Shown here one piece after another: positions 32,199-42,151 of a DNA stretch of 64,000 bases. The notes under the pieces are model-generated. The model worked only from the letters and a program-made list of their open reading frames with translations, made no database searches and had not been told where the DNA came from. Both the position numbers and the translations under genes were made by a program. The DNA comes from CAYXDO01 sp964463485 (GTDB lineage Bacteria > Myxococcota > Kuafuiibacteriia > Kuafuiibacteriales > Kuafuiibacteriaceae): assembly GCA_964463485.1 (NCBI GenBank), contig CAYXDO010000050.1:1-64000 (forward strand), read 5' to 3'. Each line of letters starts with the position of its first letter. Positions within the stretch are counted from its first letter, which is position 1.

Positions 32199-33620
32199 TC
32201 AGTGGCTGGGCCATTGTCTCAGGTGACACGCGTACACGTCTCCGTCGTGTAACGTTCCTCGGAAGCTCCTCGACTCAGCGCACTCTTCGGACGCGGCACG
32301 AAAGACGTGGGGCGCGCTGCCGACGAGAAAACGCGGCATCGAGTAGAGCAGCCACGCGCTCGACGAGGTCCTGACTTGGTCGAAGGCCCGAGGGTCGTCT
32401 ACGGCAACGAACGAACGCCCAAAATAGTCTCGGTAGGGCCGGACGGTCGTCCCTGCGGTCACGATGGGCTCGCTCCCGGCTCGCGCCCCTTCGACGAACC
32501 GGAGCGCGCCTTCGAAGTCCTGTTTCGGCAAGGTCGCATTCTCGAAGAGCGCCGACGCCGAGCCTGCCGCGAAGAGGACACCCACCAGCGCGCGGCCGGG
32601 GATCGGGCGACCTCCGCGGGCGAGGAACCTACTCAGCTCGGCGGCGCCCGCCGCCACGAAACACGCGCCGGCCCCCGCGGCGAAGAAGAAAAAACGCGGG
32701 TACAAGGTGCCGCGCACGAGGAGAGCGCCGCCGACCGTGGTGAGTACCGGCAGAGTCAACACGGCGGTCAGGGCCGGCCGCGCGCGGATACTCACGACGA
32801 GGCCTGCGATCCCGCAGAGCGCGGCGATCGCGAGGCCCACGCCCGAGAGCCCAAAGCTCAAGACGCGCGCGGCTTCTCGTCCTGCCCACGCGGGCGTCGA
32901 CACCGCGCGGAGCTTCGAAGACTTTCGCACGAAATTCAGGACGAGCTCCCCGGCCATGGGTCCGTATAGAAGAATCGAAACCAGGGCAGCCGCGAAGAGC
33001 GCGACCAGGAAGGGCTGGAGCCGCCGCCGGTGCTTCGTCGAGATGAGTACGACCGCCAGGTGTCCGGCCGCTACGAAGACCATCGTCAGATGAGTATAGA
33101 CCGCGAGCCCTACGGAGGCTGCGTAGAGAGCCTGATGAGCACGACTCGCCTTCGTGTCCTCCAGGATTCGGAGGAGCGCGTGGGCCGAAGTCATCACGAG
33201 GAACGCGAGCAAGGTGTAACCGCGGGCGTTTTGAGAAAACCAGACGTGATGAAAGGACACGGCGAGCAAGAACGCCGCGAGGAGCCCCGAGCGGAAGTCG
33301 ACGAATCGAGCCACCAGGAAGTGAGTAGCCGCGATGCCCGCGACACCGGCGAGGACCGCGGGCAGCCTCACGACCCAGCGTGCTTCGCCGAGGAGACTCA
33401 CCAGGAGATTCGCGAGCACCGCGTAGGACGTGTGCTGCACGTCCCCCCGATAGTGAGTCACGAGCTCCGCGAGCGGGACTCGAAAGTGGTCGAGCCACGC
33501 GTAGATCTCGTCGAGCCAGAGCTGACCGTCGAGGCCAGGGAGACGAAGGAGAGTCGCGAAGATCAGGATCGTCGGAAGTGCGAGTCGCTCGACCGAGGTC
33601 GCTCGCTTGGGCCCTGACAC
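32199..33620 (-). CDS. Polytopic glycosyltransferase (PMT/ArnT-like)
   Basis: 473 residues from a GTG at 33620. About ten TM segments; the first loop has LWLDEIYAW (the Asp-Glu pair of GT-C transferases) and HHVWFSQNARGYTLLAFLV, as in PMT_2/ArnT-type enzymes that use polyprenyl-phosphate sugars. The target (lipid A, protein or polysaccharide) is unknown. It starts 19 bp after the cNMP protein stop on the same strand, so it may be co-transcribed with that gene. Confidence 0.85.
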   Translation of the reverse strand: MSGPKRATSVERLALPTILIFATLLRLPGLDGQLWLDEIYAWLDHFRVPLAELVTHYRGDVQHTSYAVLANLLVSLLGEARWVVRLPAVLAGVAGIAATHFLVARFVDFRSGLLAAFLLAVSFHHVWFSQNARGYTLLAFLVMTSAHALLRILEDTKASRAHQALYAASVGLAVYTHLTMVFVAAGHLAVVLISTKHRRRLQPFLVALFAAALVSILLYGPMAGELVLNFVRKSSKLRAVSTPAWAGREAARVLSFGLSGVGLAIAALCGIAGLVVSIRARPALTAVLTLPVLTTVGGALLVRGTLYPRFFFFAAGAGACFVAAGAAELSRFLARGGRPIPGRALVGVLFAAGSASALFENATLPKQDFEGALRFVEGARAGSEPIVTAGTTVRPYRDYFGRSFVAVDDPRAFDQVRTSSSAWLLYSMPRFLVGSAPHVFRAASEECAESRSFRGTLHDGDVYACHLRQWPSH

Positions 33621-33639
33621 GTCGAAAGGTCGCTCGAGC

Positions 33640-34164
33640 TCAGTCCTCGAGGACCGCGCCGAGGAGGCGGTTGAAGCGAGCTCCGGCCAAGTGCATGGTG
33701 TCGAGGAGCTCCGGGTTGAGCTCGTCGAGCTCCGCAGATTTTTGGCCGCTCCGCGCCTCCTCGGCCTCCCCTTGCGCGGTCCGGAGGCGGTCTGAGAGTG
33801 CGACCGCTACGCCTCGATAGAATCGAGCGGCGAACGGAAAGTCTCGTTCGAGCTTGGGGACCAGCAGCTTCTCGGGCAACTTCAACACCCGGACCGCGTC
33901 GAGCGCCTTGACCGTCGCGGACGTCGGCCGACTGTCCACCAGCTGCATCTCGCCGACGATCTCACCTTGAGTTAGCCTCGCGACCTCGCCTGATTTGGTC
34001 GTGACCGACAGATGGCCCTCGAGGACGATGAAGACCGCGTCGATCTCGCGCCCTGCTTTGATCAACTCCTGGCCCGCGCTCACGGACATCTTCTGGCCGT
34101 TCCGAATCATCCAGTCCACGTCTGCATCGCTGAGCTGTCCGAAGAGATAGAAGATGTTGCGCAT
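33640..34164 (-). CDS. cNMP-binding protein divergent from the export operon
   Basis: 174 residues from the ATG at 34164 (GTG at 34173 is possible). Crp-type beta-roll: SVSAGQELIKAGREIDAVFIVLEGHLSV, then QGEIVGEMQLVDSRPTSATVKA, which keeps the GE..LV..RPTSAT phosphate-binding cassette better than the hydrogenase-linked paralogue. No DNA-binding domain follows; the C-terminus is helical (GARFNRLLGAVLED). Divergent from tolC by about 110 bp. Similar proteins are seen near NHLM-type export genes, so it may modulate that exporter. Confidence 0.82.
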   Translation of the reverse strand: MRNIFYLFGQLSDADVDWMIRNGQKMSVSAGQELIKAGREIDAVFIVLEGHLSVTTKSGEVARLTQGEIVGEMQLVDSRPTSATVKALDAVRVLKLPEKLLVPKLERDFPFAARFYRGVAVALSDRLRTAQGEAEEARSGQKSAELDELNPELLDTMHLAGARFNRLLGAVLED

Positions 34165-34275
34165 GGGCGACACGCGGGCCTTACACGCGAAGGCGCGTCG
34201 ACGCAACCGCGCTCGCTGCTGATCTTTGGAACCGTCCTCGACTTCGGGCACAACCTGATCTAGCGAAGCCACCCT

Positions 34276-35796
34276 GTGAGGCACACCTTCGTCGCTCCCG
34301 TGATCTGCGCCATGGTGGGTACGTCGGGAGCGGCTCGAGCGGACGGAGTCCCAGCGAAGCTGAGCCTGCTCGACACGGTGAAGCTCACGCTCGAAAAGAA
34401 CCCGGGCTTCGAGGCTGGTCGCGAGCAACGAGAGGGGGCCAAGGGAGCACTCGAGGCAGCGTCGAGCCCCTTCGACACCTCGCTCGACGTCTCGGCAAAT
34501 CATACGAGGGACACCACGTCAGTATTCGTGGGCGCTCCGCCGCAGGAGACCCGGCTCTCGTCCCTTCAGCTTGGAGCCTCCAAGAAGTTCCGTTTTGGCA
34601 CGGTCGTCTCGCCATCCATTCAAATCCAGCGAGTGGAAGTCATCAGCGAAGGAGCACGGATCTTCGGCCCCCAAAACACGGGCCGAGTGGTCTTTCAGGT
34701 GAATCAACCGCTCCTCAGAGGACTCGGGTCGGTTGCTCACGCCGGAGAAGACGCCGCGAGCAGTCTGTACGACGCCGCGGTCAACGACCTTCGACACGCG
34801 GCATCGGAACGCGTGATGATCGCAACTCAGGCCTATTGGAGTTACGCGGCGGCTCACCTCACGACTCAGAACTTGATCGCGAGCGAAGCCCGATTCGTAC
34901 AGCTTCTGGAGAACACGAAGGCTCTCGTCAAAGCTCAGGAGCGACCGGCTTCCGACCTGGAGCAACTCCAGGCGAGCTTGGCAGACCAGCGCCGGAGCCT
35001 TGCCGAGGCAACTCAGTCCGAGAGAGAGGCAAAAGTAGCGCTGGGCCTCGAGATGGGCCTGACGATGCAGGAGATCGACGCCATCGAATCTCCACTGACT
35101 TCGTTCCCGGACGTGGCGATTTCGAAGGTCTCACCGAAGGCCGTGGCCGAGCTGGCCAGAGCAAATCGAAAGAATCTGGCTGCCCTCGAAGCCCGCGTCA
35201 CTGCGGCAGGTCATCTGGTACGCAACGCCAACGACGCTCTGTGGCCGCAATTGGATCTGCTCGGGTCCGTGGGTTGGACTGGCACGAATCAGTCCGGCGG
35301 GTTCTCCGACCTCGTCGTCTCCGTCGGCGACAACATCCCCGGAGTGAACGTGAGCGTAGGCGCTCGGCTGTTTTGGCCGATCGAAAACAGCGCGGCGAGC
35401 GGCGGCTTGGCTCAAGCAGTGTCCGCTCAGCGCCAAGCCATCATCCTGCGGGACTCCGCGCTGCGAGAGGTCGCGGTTACGGCGGAGACCGCGGCCCACG
35501 CCCTCACCCAGAGTCAACAGGCGGCCACCTTGGCAACTGAAGCCGTAAGCCACCATCGAAGGACTGTCGAAAACGAGAAGGCCAAGCTTCAGAACGCGCT
35601 CGCAACGCTCGTCGATGTCATATATTCGGAGGAGAACCTAGCCAACGCGGAGGCGAGGGAAGTCAGCGCTCGGGCGCGATTTGCCAGCGCCATCGCGCGC
35701 GTTCGCTTCGAATCGGGCACCATCACCGTTTATGACGGCGATGCTGGCTCCATCGAGCAGTCGACCCTGATGACTCCGCCCGAGGGGGGACGCTGA
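34276..35796 (+). CDS. TolC-type outer-membrane efflux protein
   Basis: 506 residues from a GTG, with a signal peptide ending ARADG. The two TolC repeats are seen as long helices with AYWSYAAAHLTTQNLI and ALATLVDVIYSEENLANAEA and beta strands between. It provides the outer-membrane duct for a tripartite system. Its stop (TGA) shares the A with the ATG of the adaptor gene, so it is the head of one long operon. Confidence 0.88.
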   Translation: MRHTFVAPVICAMVGTSGAARADGVPAKLSLLDTVKLTLEKNPGFEAGREQREGAKGALEAASSPFDTSLDVSANHTRDTTSVFVGAPPQETRLSSLQLGASKKFRFGTVVSPSIQIQRVEVISEGARIFGPQNTGRVVFQVNQPLLRGLGSVAHAGEDAASSLYDAAVNDLRHAASERVMIATQAYWSYAAAHLTTQNLIASEARFVQLLENTKALVKAQERPASDLEQLQASLADQRRSLAEATQSEREAKVALGLEMGLTMQEIDAIESPLTSFPDVAISKVSPKAVAELARANRKNLAALEARVTAAGHLVRNANDALWPQLDLLGSVGWTGTNQSGGFSDLVVSVGDNIPGVNVSVGARLFWPIENSAASGGLAQAVSAQRQAIILRDSALREVAVTAETAAHALTQSQQAATLATEAVSHHRRTVENEKAKLQNALATLVDVIYSEENLANAEAREVSARARFASAIARVRFESGTITVYDGDAGSIEQSTLMTPPEGGR

Positions 35797-37070
35797 TGGC
35801 CGAGCCGAACGAGGGCATTTTTCGCAAGGAGTCGCTCGAGAAGCTGAGCTCTCCCGAGCAGCTCGACCAACTCATGACCATCGCGAGCTCCAAGGCGTGG
35901 CTCGTGCTCGTATCGATGGGGGCGCTGCTCACGGTCGCGGTGGGCTGGGGGCTCTTCGGATCCGTCGAGACCAAGGTGCAGGGCTCTGGGATTATCATCA
36001 AGAGCGAGGGTGTGCTGGATGTCGTGGCAGTGGGGTCCGGACAGCTCACAGGCCTCTTCGTAGACGTGGGCGCGGAAGTACAGAAGGGCCAAATCGTCGG
36101 CCGAATCGCTCAACCCGATCTGGGCCAGCGAATCGAAAAATCGAAGGACCGCCTCGGCGAGCTCGTTCGACACCAGGAGTCGACGGCGGCGCTCGAGAGT
36201 GAGGACACCACGCTCCGAGCAGCGAGCATCGGTCAGGCTCGCGGGACACTCACCGCGCAAATCCGGGCTGACGAGTCCCAGCTCAAATACCTCGAAACGA
36301 AGCTCGCAAGCCAGATGAAGCTCGAGGCTCAGGGCATCGTGACGAGCGCGGTCGTCCAACAGACTCGGCAGGAGATGGAAGGCGTCCGGCGCAGCATCCA
36401 GGGCGCTCGGGAGCAACTCACTCGTTTGTCCGTGACCACGATCGAAACCAAGGGCCAGAAGGAGCGCGAGGAGTTCGGCGAGCAAGCGCAGATCCGAGAG
36501 CTCGAGCGAGAGATCTCCCTGCTCGAGGAACAGCTCGATCAGACCAGCCGAATCGTGAGCTCCCACTCGGGGCGCGTCCTCGAGATTCGGGCCCGAGTCG
36601 GCGACATCGTCGGACCCGGCCGACCTGTGCTTAGCCTGGAACCCGCTGGGACCGAAGGTACTGGACTCGAAGCGCTCATGTACGTGCCGCTCGCTCAGGG
36701 CAAAGTCATCACCCCCGGCATGCGGGCGCAGATCTCTCCAGACTCGGTTCGCCGGGAGGAGCACGGCGTGCTCGTGGCGATCGTGACCCGAGTCGCCGAC
36801 TTCCCTTCGACTCAGGATGGCATGCAGCGCGTCCTCGGCAACCCTCTCCTGGTTCAGAATTTTCTCCAGAACGTGGGGCAGGCCCCGATCGAGGTTCACG
36901 CCGAGCTCGTCCCTGATGCGCGCACCACCACGGGTTATCGTTGGACCTCAAAGAAAGGTCCGCCCATTCAGCTCGGCCCAGGCACGCCCTGCAAGACCAC
37001 CATCACCACCAAGTCAAAGAGACCCCTCGAGCTCGTGATTCCGGCCGTGAAGAGGTGGCTGGGCGGCTGA
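35796..37070 (+). CDS. HlyD-type adaptor of an NHLM-like peptide exporter
   Basis: 424 residues. One TM near residues 33-53 (AWLVLVSMGALLTVAVGWGLFGSV), then a lipoyl/beta-barrel segment (GVLDVVAVGSGQLTGLFVDVGAEVQKGQIV), a long coiled-coil hairpin (about residues 105-250) and a second half-motif (SHSGRVLEIRARVGDIVGPG). This matches the NHLM bacteriocin system secretion protein family. It links the ABC exporter to TolC. TGA and ATG are separated by one nt from the next gene. Confidence 0.85.
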   Translation: MAEPNEGIFRKESLEKLSSPEQLDQLMTIASSKAWLVLVSMGALLTVAVGWGLFGSVETKVQGSGIIIKSEGVLDVVAVGSGQLTGLFVDVGAEVQKGQIVGRIAQPDLGQRIEKSKDRLGELVRHQESTAALESEDTTLRAASIGQARGTLTAQIRADESQLKYLETKLASQMKLEAQGIVTSAVVQQTRQEMEGVRRSIQGAREQLTRLSVTTIETKGQKEREEFGEQAQIRELEREISLLEEQLDQTSRIVSSHSGRVLEIRARVGDIVGPGRPVLSLEPAGTEGTGLEALMYVPLAQGKVITPGMRAQISPDSVRREEHGVLVAIVTRVADFPSTQDGMQRVLGNPLLVQNFLQNVGQAPIEVHAELVPDARTTTGYRWTSKKGPPIQLGPGTPCKTTITTKSKRPLELVIPAVKRWLGG

Positions 37071-37071
37071 G

Positions 37072-39225
37072 ATGGGCAAACTCTCGAAAACGCCGACTGT
37101 CCTCCAGATGGAGGCTACCGAGTGTGGAGCCGCCTCGTTGGCGATGATCCTCGCCTTTCACGGGCGTTGGGTCGCGCTCGAAGAGCTTCGCTACGAATGC
37201 GGAGTCTCCCGGGACGGCAGCAAAGCCTCCAACATCCTGAAGGCGGCCAGAAAGTACAACGTCGAGGCCAAGGGCTTCAAGAAGACCGTCGAGAAGCTCG
37301 AGGAAGAGCAGCAATTTCCGACGATCGTGCACTGGAACTTCAACCACTTCCTCGTGCTCGAGGGCTTCTTCAAGCGGCGCGGCGAGGTGTACGCCCAACT
37401 CAATGACCCGGCGAGCGGCCGGCGCACGGTGAGTCGGCAGGAGTTCTCGGAGTGCTTCACCGGAGTGATGCTTTGGTTCACGAAGACGCCCGAGTTCGTG
37501 CCAGGGGGCGAGCGCCCGAGTACGGTTCAGCGTCTCACTTCGCGGATTCGTGGGTCCGAGGCCGCGGTGCTCTTCCTGTTCCTCGCGAGCCTCATGCTGG
37601 TGTTGCCGGGCCTCGTCGTTCCGACCCTCTCGCGGACCTTCGTCGACGACGTGTTGATCGCTGGCAAATCGGACTGGCTGCGTCCCCTCCTGTTGGGGCT
37701 CGGACTCACCGCGGCGGTCCGAGCGACCCTCTCGTGGCTGGAGAAGGCCGTACTCCTGAGGCTCTATACTCGGCTGACCGTTCGTGAGTCTTCCCGGTTT
37801 TTCTGGCACGTGATGCGGCTGCCGGTGCCGTTCTTCCTGGCTCGGTATGCCGGCGACATCGGAGCGCGGGTGCAGGCCAACGACCACGTGGCGAAGCTCC
37901 TCTCGGGGCGGCTCGCCACCACCGGGCTCGATCTCGTGATGATCGTGTTCTTCGGGACACTCATGCTGATGTACGACCCACTCCTGACGGTGATCGGTAT
38001 CTCGATCGCAGGCATGAACTTGGCCGTGCTCCGGTTCGTCGCGAGGAAGCGTGCGGATGAGAATCAGCGCCTTCAGCAGGAAATGGGGAAGCTGATCGGC
38101 GTCTCCATGGGCGGAATTCAAGTCATCGAGACGCTCAAGGCGTCCGGCGCGGAGTCCGATTTTTTCACCCAGTGGTCCGGATATTTCGCCAAGTCTCAGA
38201 ACAGCGTCCAGGCGCTCGGGCGGACCTCGCTCTTGCTGAGCTCTGCTCCCGCGCTGTTCAGCGCGCTGAACCAGGCCGCGATCCTCGGTGTGGGAGGCCT
38301 CAGAGTCATAGAAGGCGACATGACGATCGGGATGTTGGTGGCTTTTCAGTCGCTCATGGCGAGTTTCCTCGGCCCGGTCGATAGCCTTCTGTCCCTAGGG
38401 TCGGAGCTCCAGGAGATCGAGGCCGACGTGAAGCGGCTCGATGATGTGCTCGCTCACGAGACCGTGGACAAGCCGGACCTGCCGTTGCCGAGCGACAAGA
38501 AGGCGACGAAGCTCACCGGCACGCTGGAGCTGAAGAGCATCAGCTTTGGGTACGCACCCCACGCGCCGCCGTTGATTTCCGATTTCTCCCTGACGCTCGA
38601 GCCGGGCTCGCGAGTCGCGCTCGTGGGGGGGTCGGGCAGTGGAAAATCGACCGTCTCCAAGCTCGTGGCTGGTCTGTACGGGACTTGGTCCGGTGAGATC
38701 CTCTTCGATGGCAAGCCCCGCCAAGAGGTCCCTGCGGCCGTGATGGAGAGCTCCCTGGCGATGGTCGACCAAGACATCATGGTCTTCGACGGGACCTTTC
38801 GCGACAACATCACTCTGTGGGACCCGTCCATCCCAGACGAGGACATCATCGCGGCGGCCGAGGACGCTTATATCCACGCGGAGATCGCCGCGCGCGAGGG
38901 CGGGTACGAGGCGAAGACCGACGGACGCAACATGTCCGGCGGGCAGCGACAGCGCCTCGAGATCGCCCGCGCGCTCGCGAAAAATCCGACCATCTTGATC
39001 TTGGACGAGGCCACGAGCGCGCTCGATCCGCTCTCGGAGAAAATCATCGACGACAATCTCAGGCGCAGGGGGACGACTTGTTTGATCGTCGCGCATCGAC
39101 TCAGCACGATCCGCGACGCCGACGAAATCATCGTGCTCGACCAAGGTTTGGTGGTGGAGCGAGGAACTCATTCGGAGCTGATGAAGCTCCAAGGGAAGTA
39201 TGCCGGGCTCATGGGAGCAACATAG
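37072..39225 (+). CDS. Peptidase-containing ABC exporter (NHLM-type, C39)
   Basis: 717 residues. An N-terminal C39 leader peptidase with all three catalytic residues: Cys18 in ATECGAASL, His92 in HWNFNHFL and Asp112 in LNDPASG. Six TM helices follow (about 160-430), then an ABC ATPase with GGSGSGKST, MSGGQRQRLEIARALA and ILILDEATSALD. It should cleave a double-glycine leader and export the peptide. The layout matches the NHLM bacteriocin transporter with peptidase. No precursor peptide gene was recognised within the window. Confidence 0.9.
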   Translation: MGKLSKTPTVLQMEATECGAASLAMILAFHGRWVALEELRYECGVSRDGSKASNILKAARKYNVEAKGFKKTVEKLEEEQQFPTIVHWNFNHFLVLEGFFKRRGEVYAQLNDPASGRRTVSRQEFSECFTGVMLWFTKTPEFVPGGERPSTVQRLTSRIRGSEAAVLFLFLASLMLVLPGLVVPTLSRTFVDDVLIAGKSDWLRPLLLGLGLTAAVRATLSWLEKAVLLRLYTRLTVRESSRFFWHVMRLPVPFFLARYAGDIGARVQANDHVAKLLSGRLATTGLDLVMIVFFGTLMLMYDPLLTVIGISIAGMNLAVLRFVARKRADENQRLQQEMGKLIGVSMGGIQVIETLKASGAESDFFTQWSGYFAKSQNSVQALGRTSLLLSSAPALFSALNQAAILGVGGLRVIEGDMTIGMLVAFQSLMASFLGPVDSLLSLGSELQEIEADVKRLDDVLAHETVDKPDLPLPSDKKATKLTGTLELKSISFGYAPHAPPLISDFSLTLEPGSRVALVGGSGSGKSTVSKLVAGLYGTWSGEILFDGKPRQEVPAAVMESSLAMVDQDIMVFDGTFRDNITLWDPSIPDEDIIAAAEDAYIHAEIAAREGGYEAKTDGRNMSGGQRQRLEIARALAKNPTILILDEATSALDPLSEKIIDDNLRRRGTTCLIVAHRLSTIRDADEIIVLDQGLVVERGTHSELMKLQGKYAGLMGAT

Positions 39226-42151
39226 AACCGTCGTCGAAGAGCGGAGCAAGGCCGAGGTCGGGACGATCTTCACTCAAGCGGGTGAGATCAGGGACATCGA
39301 CGGAAGCCACACCCTCGTGTTGGACGATCCGGGGCGCGCCTTCTACGTGGAAGGAGGTGCCGTCGATCTATTCCTCGTGCGAGTAGCCGAGGGACAGCCG
39401 GTCGGCCGGCGCCAGCACTTCGTCCGATTCGAAAAGGGCGAGCTGTTCATCGGGACGGACGTGCTCTCTTCTCGGCGTCTGGGTGAGTCCTACGCGCTCG
39501 TCGCGGTGGGGACGAGCAACACTCGGCTTCGGGTCATGGAGCTTGCGAAGCTTCGCCAGGTGGCTCCGGGATTTTCGGCTGCGGACGCGGTCAACGGCCT
39601 CCTCGACATGTGGGTTCGAACTTGCTCGGAGGGGCTGACACGCGAGGCCAAACCAGAGGGACTCGTGCCCCTCGAGCCTGGCACCCGCGAGACTCTCCCG
39701 CCGGGTACGCGAGCAACCTCTGGTCAAAAGACCGTTTGGTTCCACCTCATTTCGGGCACGGCCAAGCTCGTGGGCCTCGCCGACCTCGTCCCCGGGGAGA
39801 AGGTCCAGCTCCTGCCCCTCACGCGCGCCAGCTGGATCGAGGCCACCGAGGAGATCTCGCTGCGGCTCGTCGATTCGGGCACTCTCTTCAAGTCCGACAA
39901 GGAGGGCGCGTCGATCCGTCACTTCATCCGCGCGATGATGACGTGTTTGATCGTCGCGGATCAGTCCGACCAGAAGGAGGAGCTGCGACGCCTGGAATGG
40001 AAGGCCGAGACCGAGGACCGCGTGCTGAGCCAGGCCCTGCGGGCGCTCGCGGTGACTTCCAAGGAAGCCGCCGTCCCGATCGCCGAGACGCCCACGGACG
40101 CGCTGTACCTGGCGGTCGCCAAGGTCGCCGAGGTGAACGGCATCAAAATCAGTCCGCTCCCAAAAGGCATACCTATCACGCTCGAAAATCTGGCGCGCTC
40201 GAACCGATTTCGAACGCGTCAAGTCGTGCTGGGTCATCGATTCTACGAGACTGCCGCGACGCCGATCCTCGGCTACGCGGGCAAGCACCCGGTGGCTTTG
40301 ATTCCGCGGACTCGATCCGGGTTCGACATCTTCGACCCGCGGACGGGATCCAAAGAGGGTCGCAAGGTCGACCCCGAGATTTCGCAGCTCTTGAGGCCAC
40401 ATGGGTATGTTTTTTATAGGCCGTTTCCGCCGCGAAAGCTCACCGCGCTCGACCTGGTTCGCTTCGGCCTCGGCGGAAACTACGCCGACCTGGCACTCAT
40501 GCTGCTCGCCTCCGTGTTGCTCGGAGTGCTCGGCATGGTGGGCCCGTTCGCCCTCGGCGAGATCATCGACGCGGTCATTCCGTCAGCGGATCTGGGTGGG
40601 TTGCTTCAAGTGACTCTGGTCCTCCTGGTCGTCGCGCTCTCCACTTTTCTCGCCCAAATCGTGCGCGGACTGACCGCGTTCCGCGTGGAGACGCGCGCCA
40701 CTGCGCAGGTGCAGGGTGCGGTCTGGGACCGACTGCTGGCGCTTCCGGTGCCGTTCTTCCGGAGCTACACCCCGGGGGACTTGGCGATGAGAGCCAACGG
40801 CATCGACGCCATTCGCCGTGCCCTGTCCGGCAGCACTCTTCAAAGCCTCCTCACCGGGATGTTCTCGATGATGAATTTCTCGCTGCTCCTGCATTATGAC
40901 TCGAGCCTCGCCGGCCTCGCTGTGGCGATCGCCGCCGCCGGAGTCGGGTTGGCGGTGGCCGTGGGTCTATCCACCGTGACCAAGCAGCGACGCCTCGAAG
41001 AGATGGAAGGAAAGCTCTCCTCCCTGGTCCTCGAGACGCTCACTGGCATCGCGAAGCTGAGAGTCGCTGGCGCAGAGAATCGAGCGTTCGCGCGGTGGGC
41101 CGCCAAGTTCGCGGAGAAGCGCGAGCTCGTGTACCGAATTCAACGCCTCGAGAATGGCTTCTCCGTGGTCGACGGCGCCTTCCCCGTAGTCTCCAACGTA
41201 CTCATCTTTTCGATGGTCGCGGCTAGCCTGCCGGCCGAAGGTGGATCGGGGCTGACCACCGGAGAGTTTGTCGGATTCAACGCGGCCTTCGGGACTTTCT
41301 TGGGCGGCTTACTCTCGGTGGTGAACACGGGCATTCACCTCCTCGACGTGCTCCCAACTTGGGAGCGCAGCAAACCGCTGCTCGAGAGTATTCCGGAGGT
41401 CGACGACGTCAAGACCCATCCAGGGCGTCTCCAAGGCGACATTCAAGTCAGCGGCGTGAGCTTCCGGTATGGAGACTCCGGGCCCATGATTCTGAACGAC
41501 GTCAGCTTCAACATCAAAAAAGGCGAGATGGTGGCGATCGTGGGCGGATCCGGCGCGGGAAAGTCGACCCTGCTGCGTATCCTGCTCGGCTTCGAAAAAT
41601 CCACCTCTGGCGGAGTGTACTACGACGGCAAAGATCTCTCGGGCCTCGACGTCACGGAGGTCCGACGTCAGTTGGGCGTAGTCCTGCAGAACGGTGAGCT
41701 GACCGCCGGTGACATCTTCACCAACATCGTAGGCTCGAGGCCTCTGACGCTCGGCGACGCCATGGAAGCGGTGAAGATGGCCGGGCTCGACGAAGACATC
41801 GCTCACATGCCGATGGGTATGCACACGGTCGTGGGGCACGGCGGCAAGAACCTCTCGGGAGGTCAGCGACAGCGCGTGTTGATCGCGCGGGCGATCGTGA
41901 CGCGCCCCAAGATCATCTTCTTCGACGAGGCGACGAGCGCCCTCGACTCCAAGACGCAGGCTGTCGTGAGTGAGAGTCTGGAGCGGCTGTCGGCCACCCG
42001 CGTCGTGATCGCCCACCGACTCTCCACGATTCGCAACGCCGACTGGATCGTGGTGATGGACAAAGGTCGCGTGGCGCAGTCTGGAACCTACGACGCCTTG
42101 ATGGAACAGGAGGGACTCTTTCGTGAGCTCGCGAGCCGCCAAATCGCCTAA
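39200..42151 (+). CDS. Second NHLM-type ABC exporter ATPase/permease
   Basis: 983 residues from an ATG that overlaps the previous gene by 26 bp. The first about 400 residues form a cupin/cNMP-like domain and linker (RAFYVEGGAVDLFLV, RRQHFVRFEKGELFIG), with no peptidase. Then a permease with about six TM segments and an ATPase (GGSGAGKSTLLR, LSGGQRQRVLIARAIV, IIFFDEATSALD). This is the typical partner of the peptidase-type NHLM exporter, and the two probably form a heterodimer. Confidence 0.88.
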   Translation: MPGSWEQHRTVVEERSKAEVGTIFTQAGEIRDIDGSHTLVLDDPGRAFYVEGGAVDLFLVRVAEGQPVGRRQHFVRFEKGELFIGTDVLSSRRLGESYALVAVGTSNTRLRVMELAKLRQVAPGFSAADAVNGLLDMWVRTCSEGLTREAKPEGLVPLEPGTRETLPPGTRATSGQKTVWFHLISGTAKLVGLADLVPGEKVQLLPLTRASWIEATEEISLRLVDSGTLFKSDKEGASIRHFIRAMMTCLIVADQSDQKEELRRLEWKAETEDRVLSQALRALAVTSKEAAVPIAETPTDALYLAVAKVAEVNGIKISPLPKGIPITLENLARSNRFRTRQVVLGHRFYETAATPILGYAGKHPVALIPRTRSGFDIFDPRTGSKEGRKVDPEISQLLRPHGYVFYRPFPPRKLTALDLVRFGLGGNYADLALMLLASVLLGVLGMVGPFALGEIIDAVIPSADLGGLLQVTLVLLVVALSTFLAQIVRGLTAFRVETRATAQVQGAVWDRLLALPVPFFRSYTPGDLAMRANGIDAIRRALSGSTLQSLLTGMFSMMNFSLLLHYDSSLAGLAVAIAAAGVGLAVAVGLSTVTKQRRLEEMEGKLSSLVLETLTGIAKLRVAGAENRAFARWAAKFAEKRELVYRIQRLENGFSVVDGAFPVVSNVLIFSMVAASLPAEGGSGLTTGEFVGFNAAFGTFLGGLLSVVNTGIHLLDVLPTWERSKPLLESIPEVDDVKTHPGRLQGDIQVSGVSFRYGDSGPMILNDVSFNIKKGEMVAIVGGSGAGKSTLLRILLGFEKSTSGGVYYDGKDLSGLDVTEVRRQLGVVLQNGELTAGDIFTNIVGSRPLTLGDAMEAVKMAGLDEDIAHMPMGMHTVVGHGGKNLSGGQRQRVLIARAIVTRPKIIFFDEATSALDSKTQAVVSESLERLSATRVVIAHRLSTIRNADWIVVMDKGRVAQSGTYDALMEQEGLFRELASRQIA

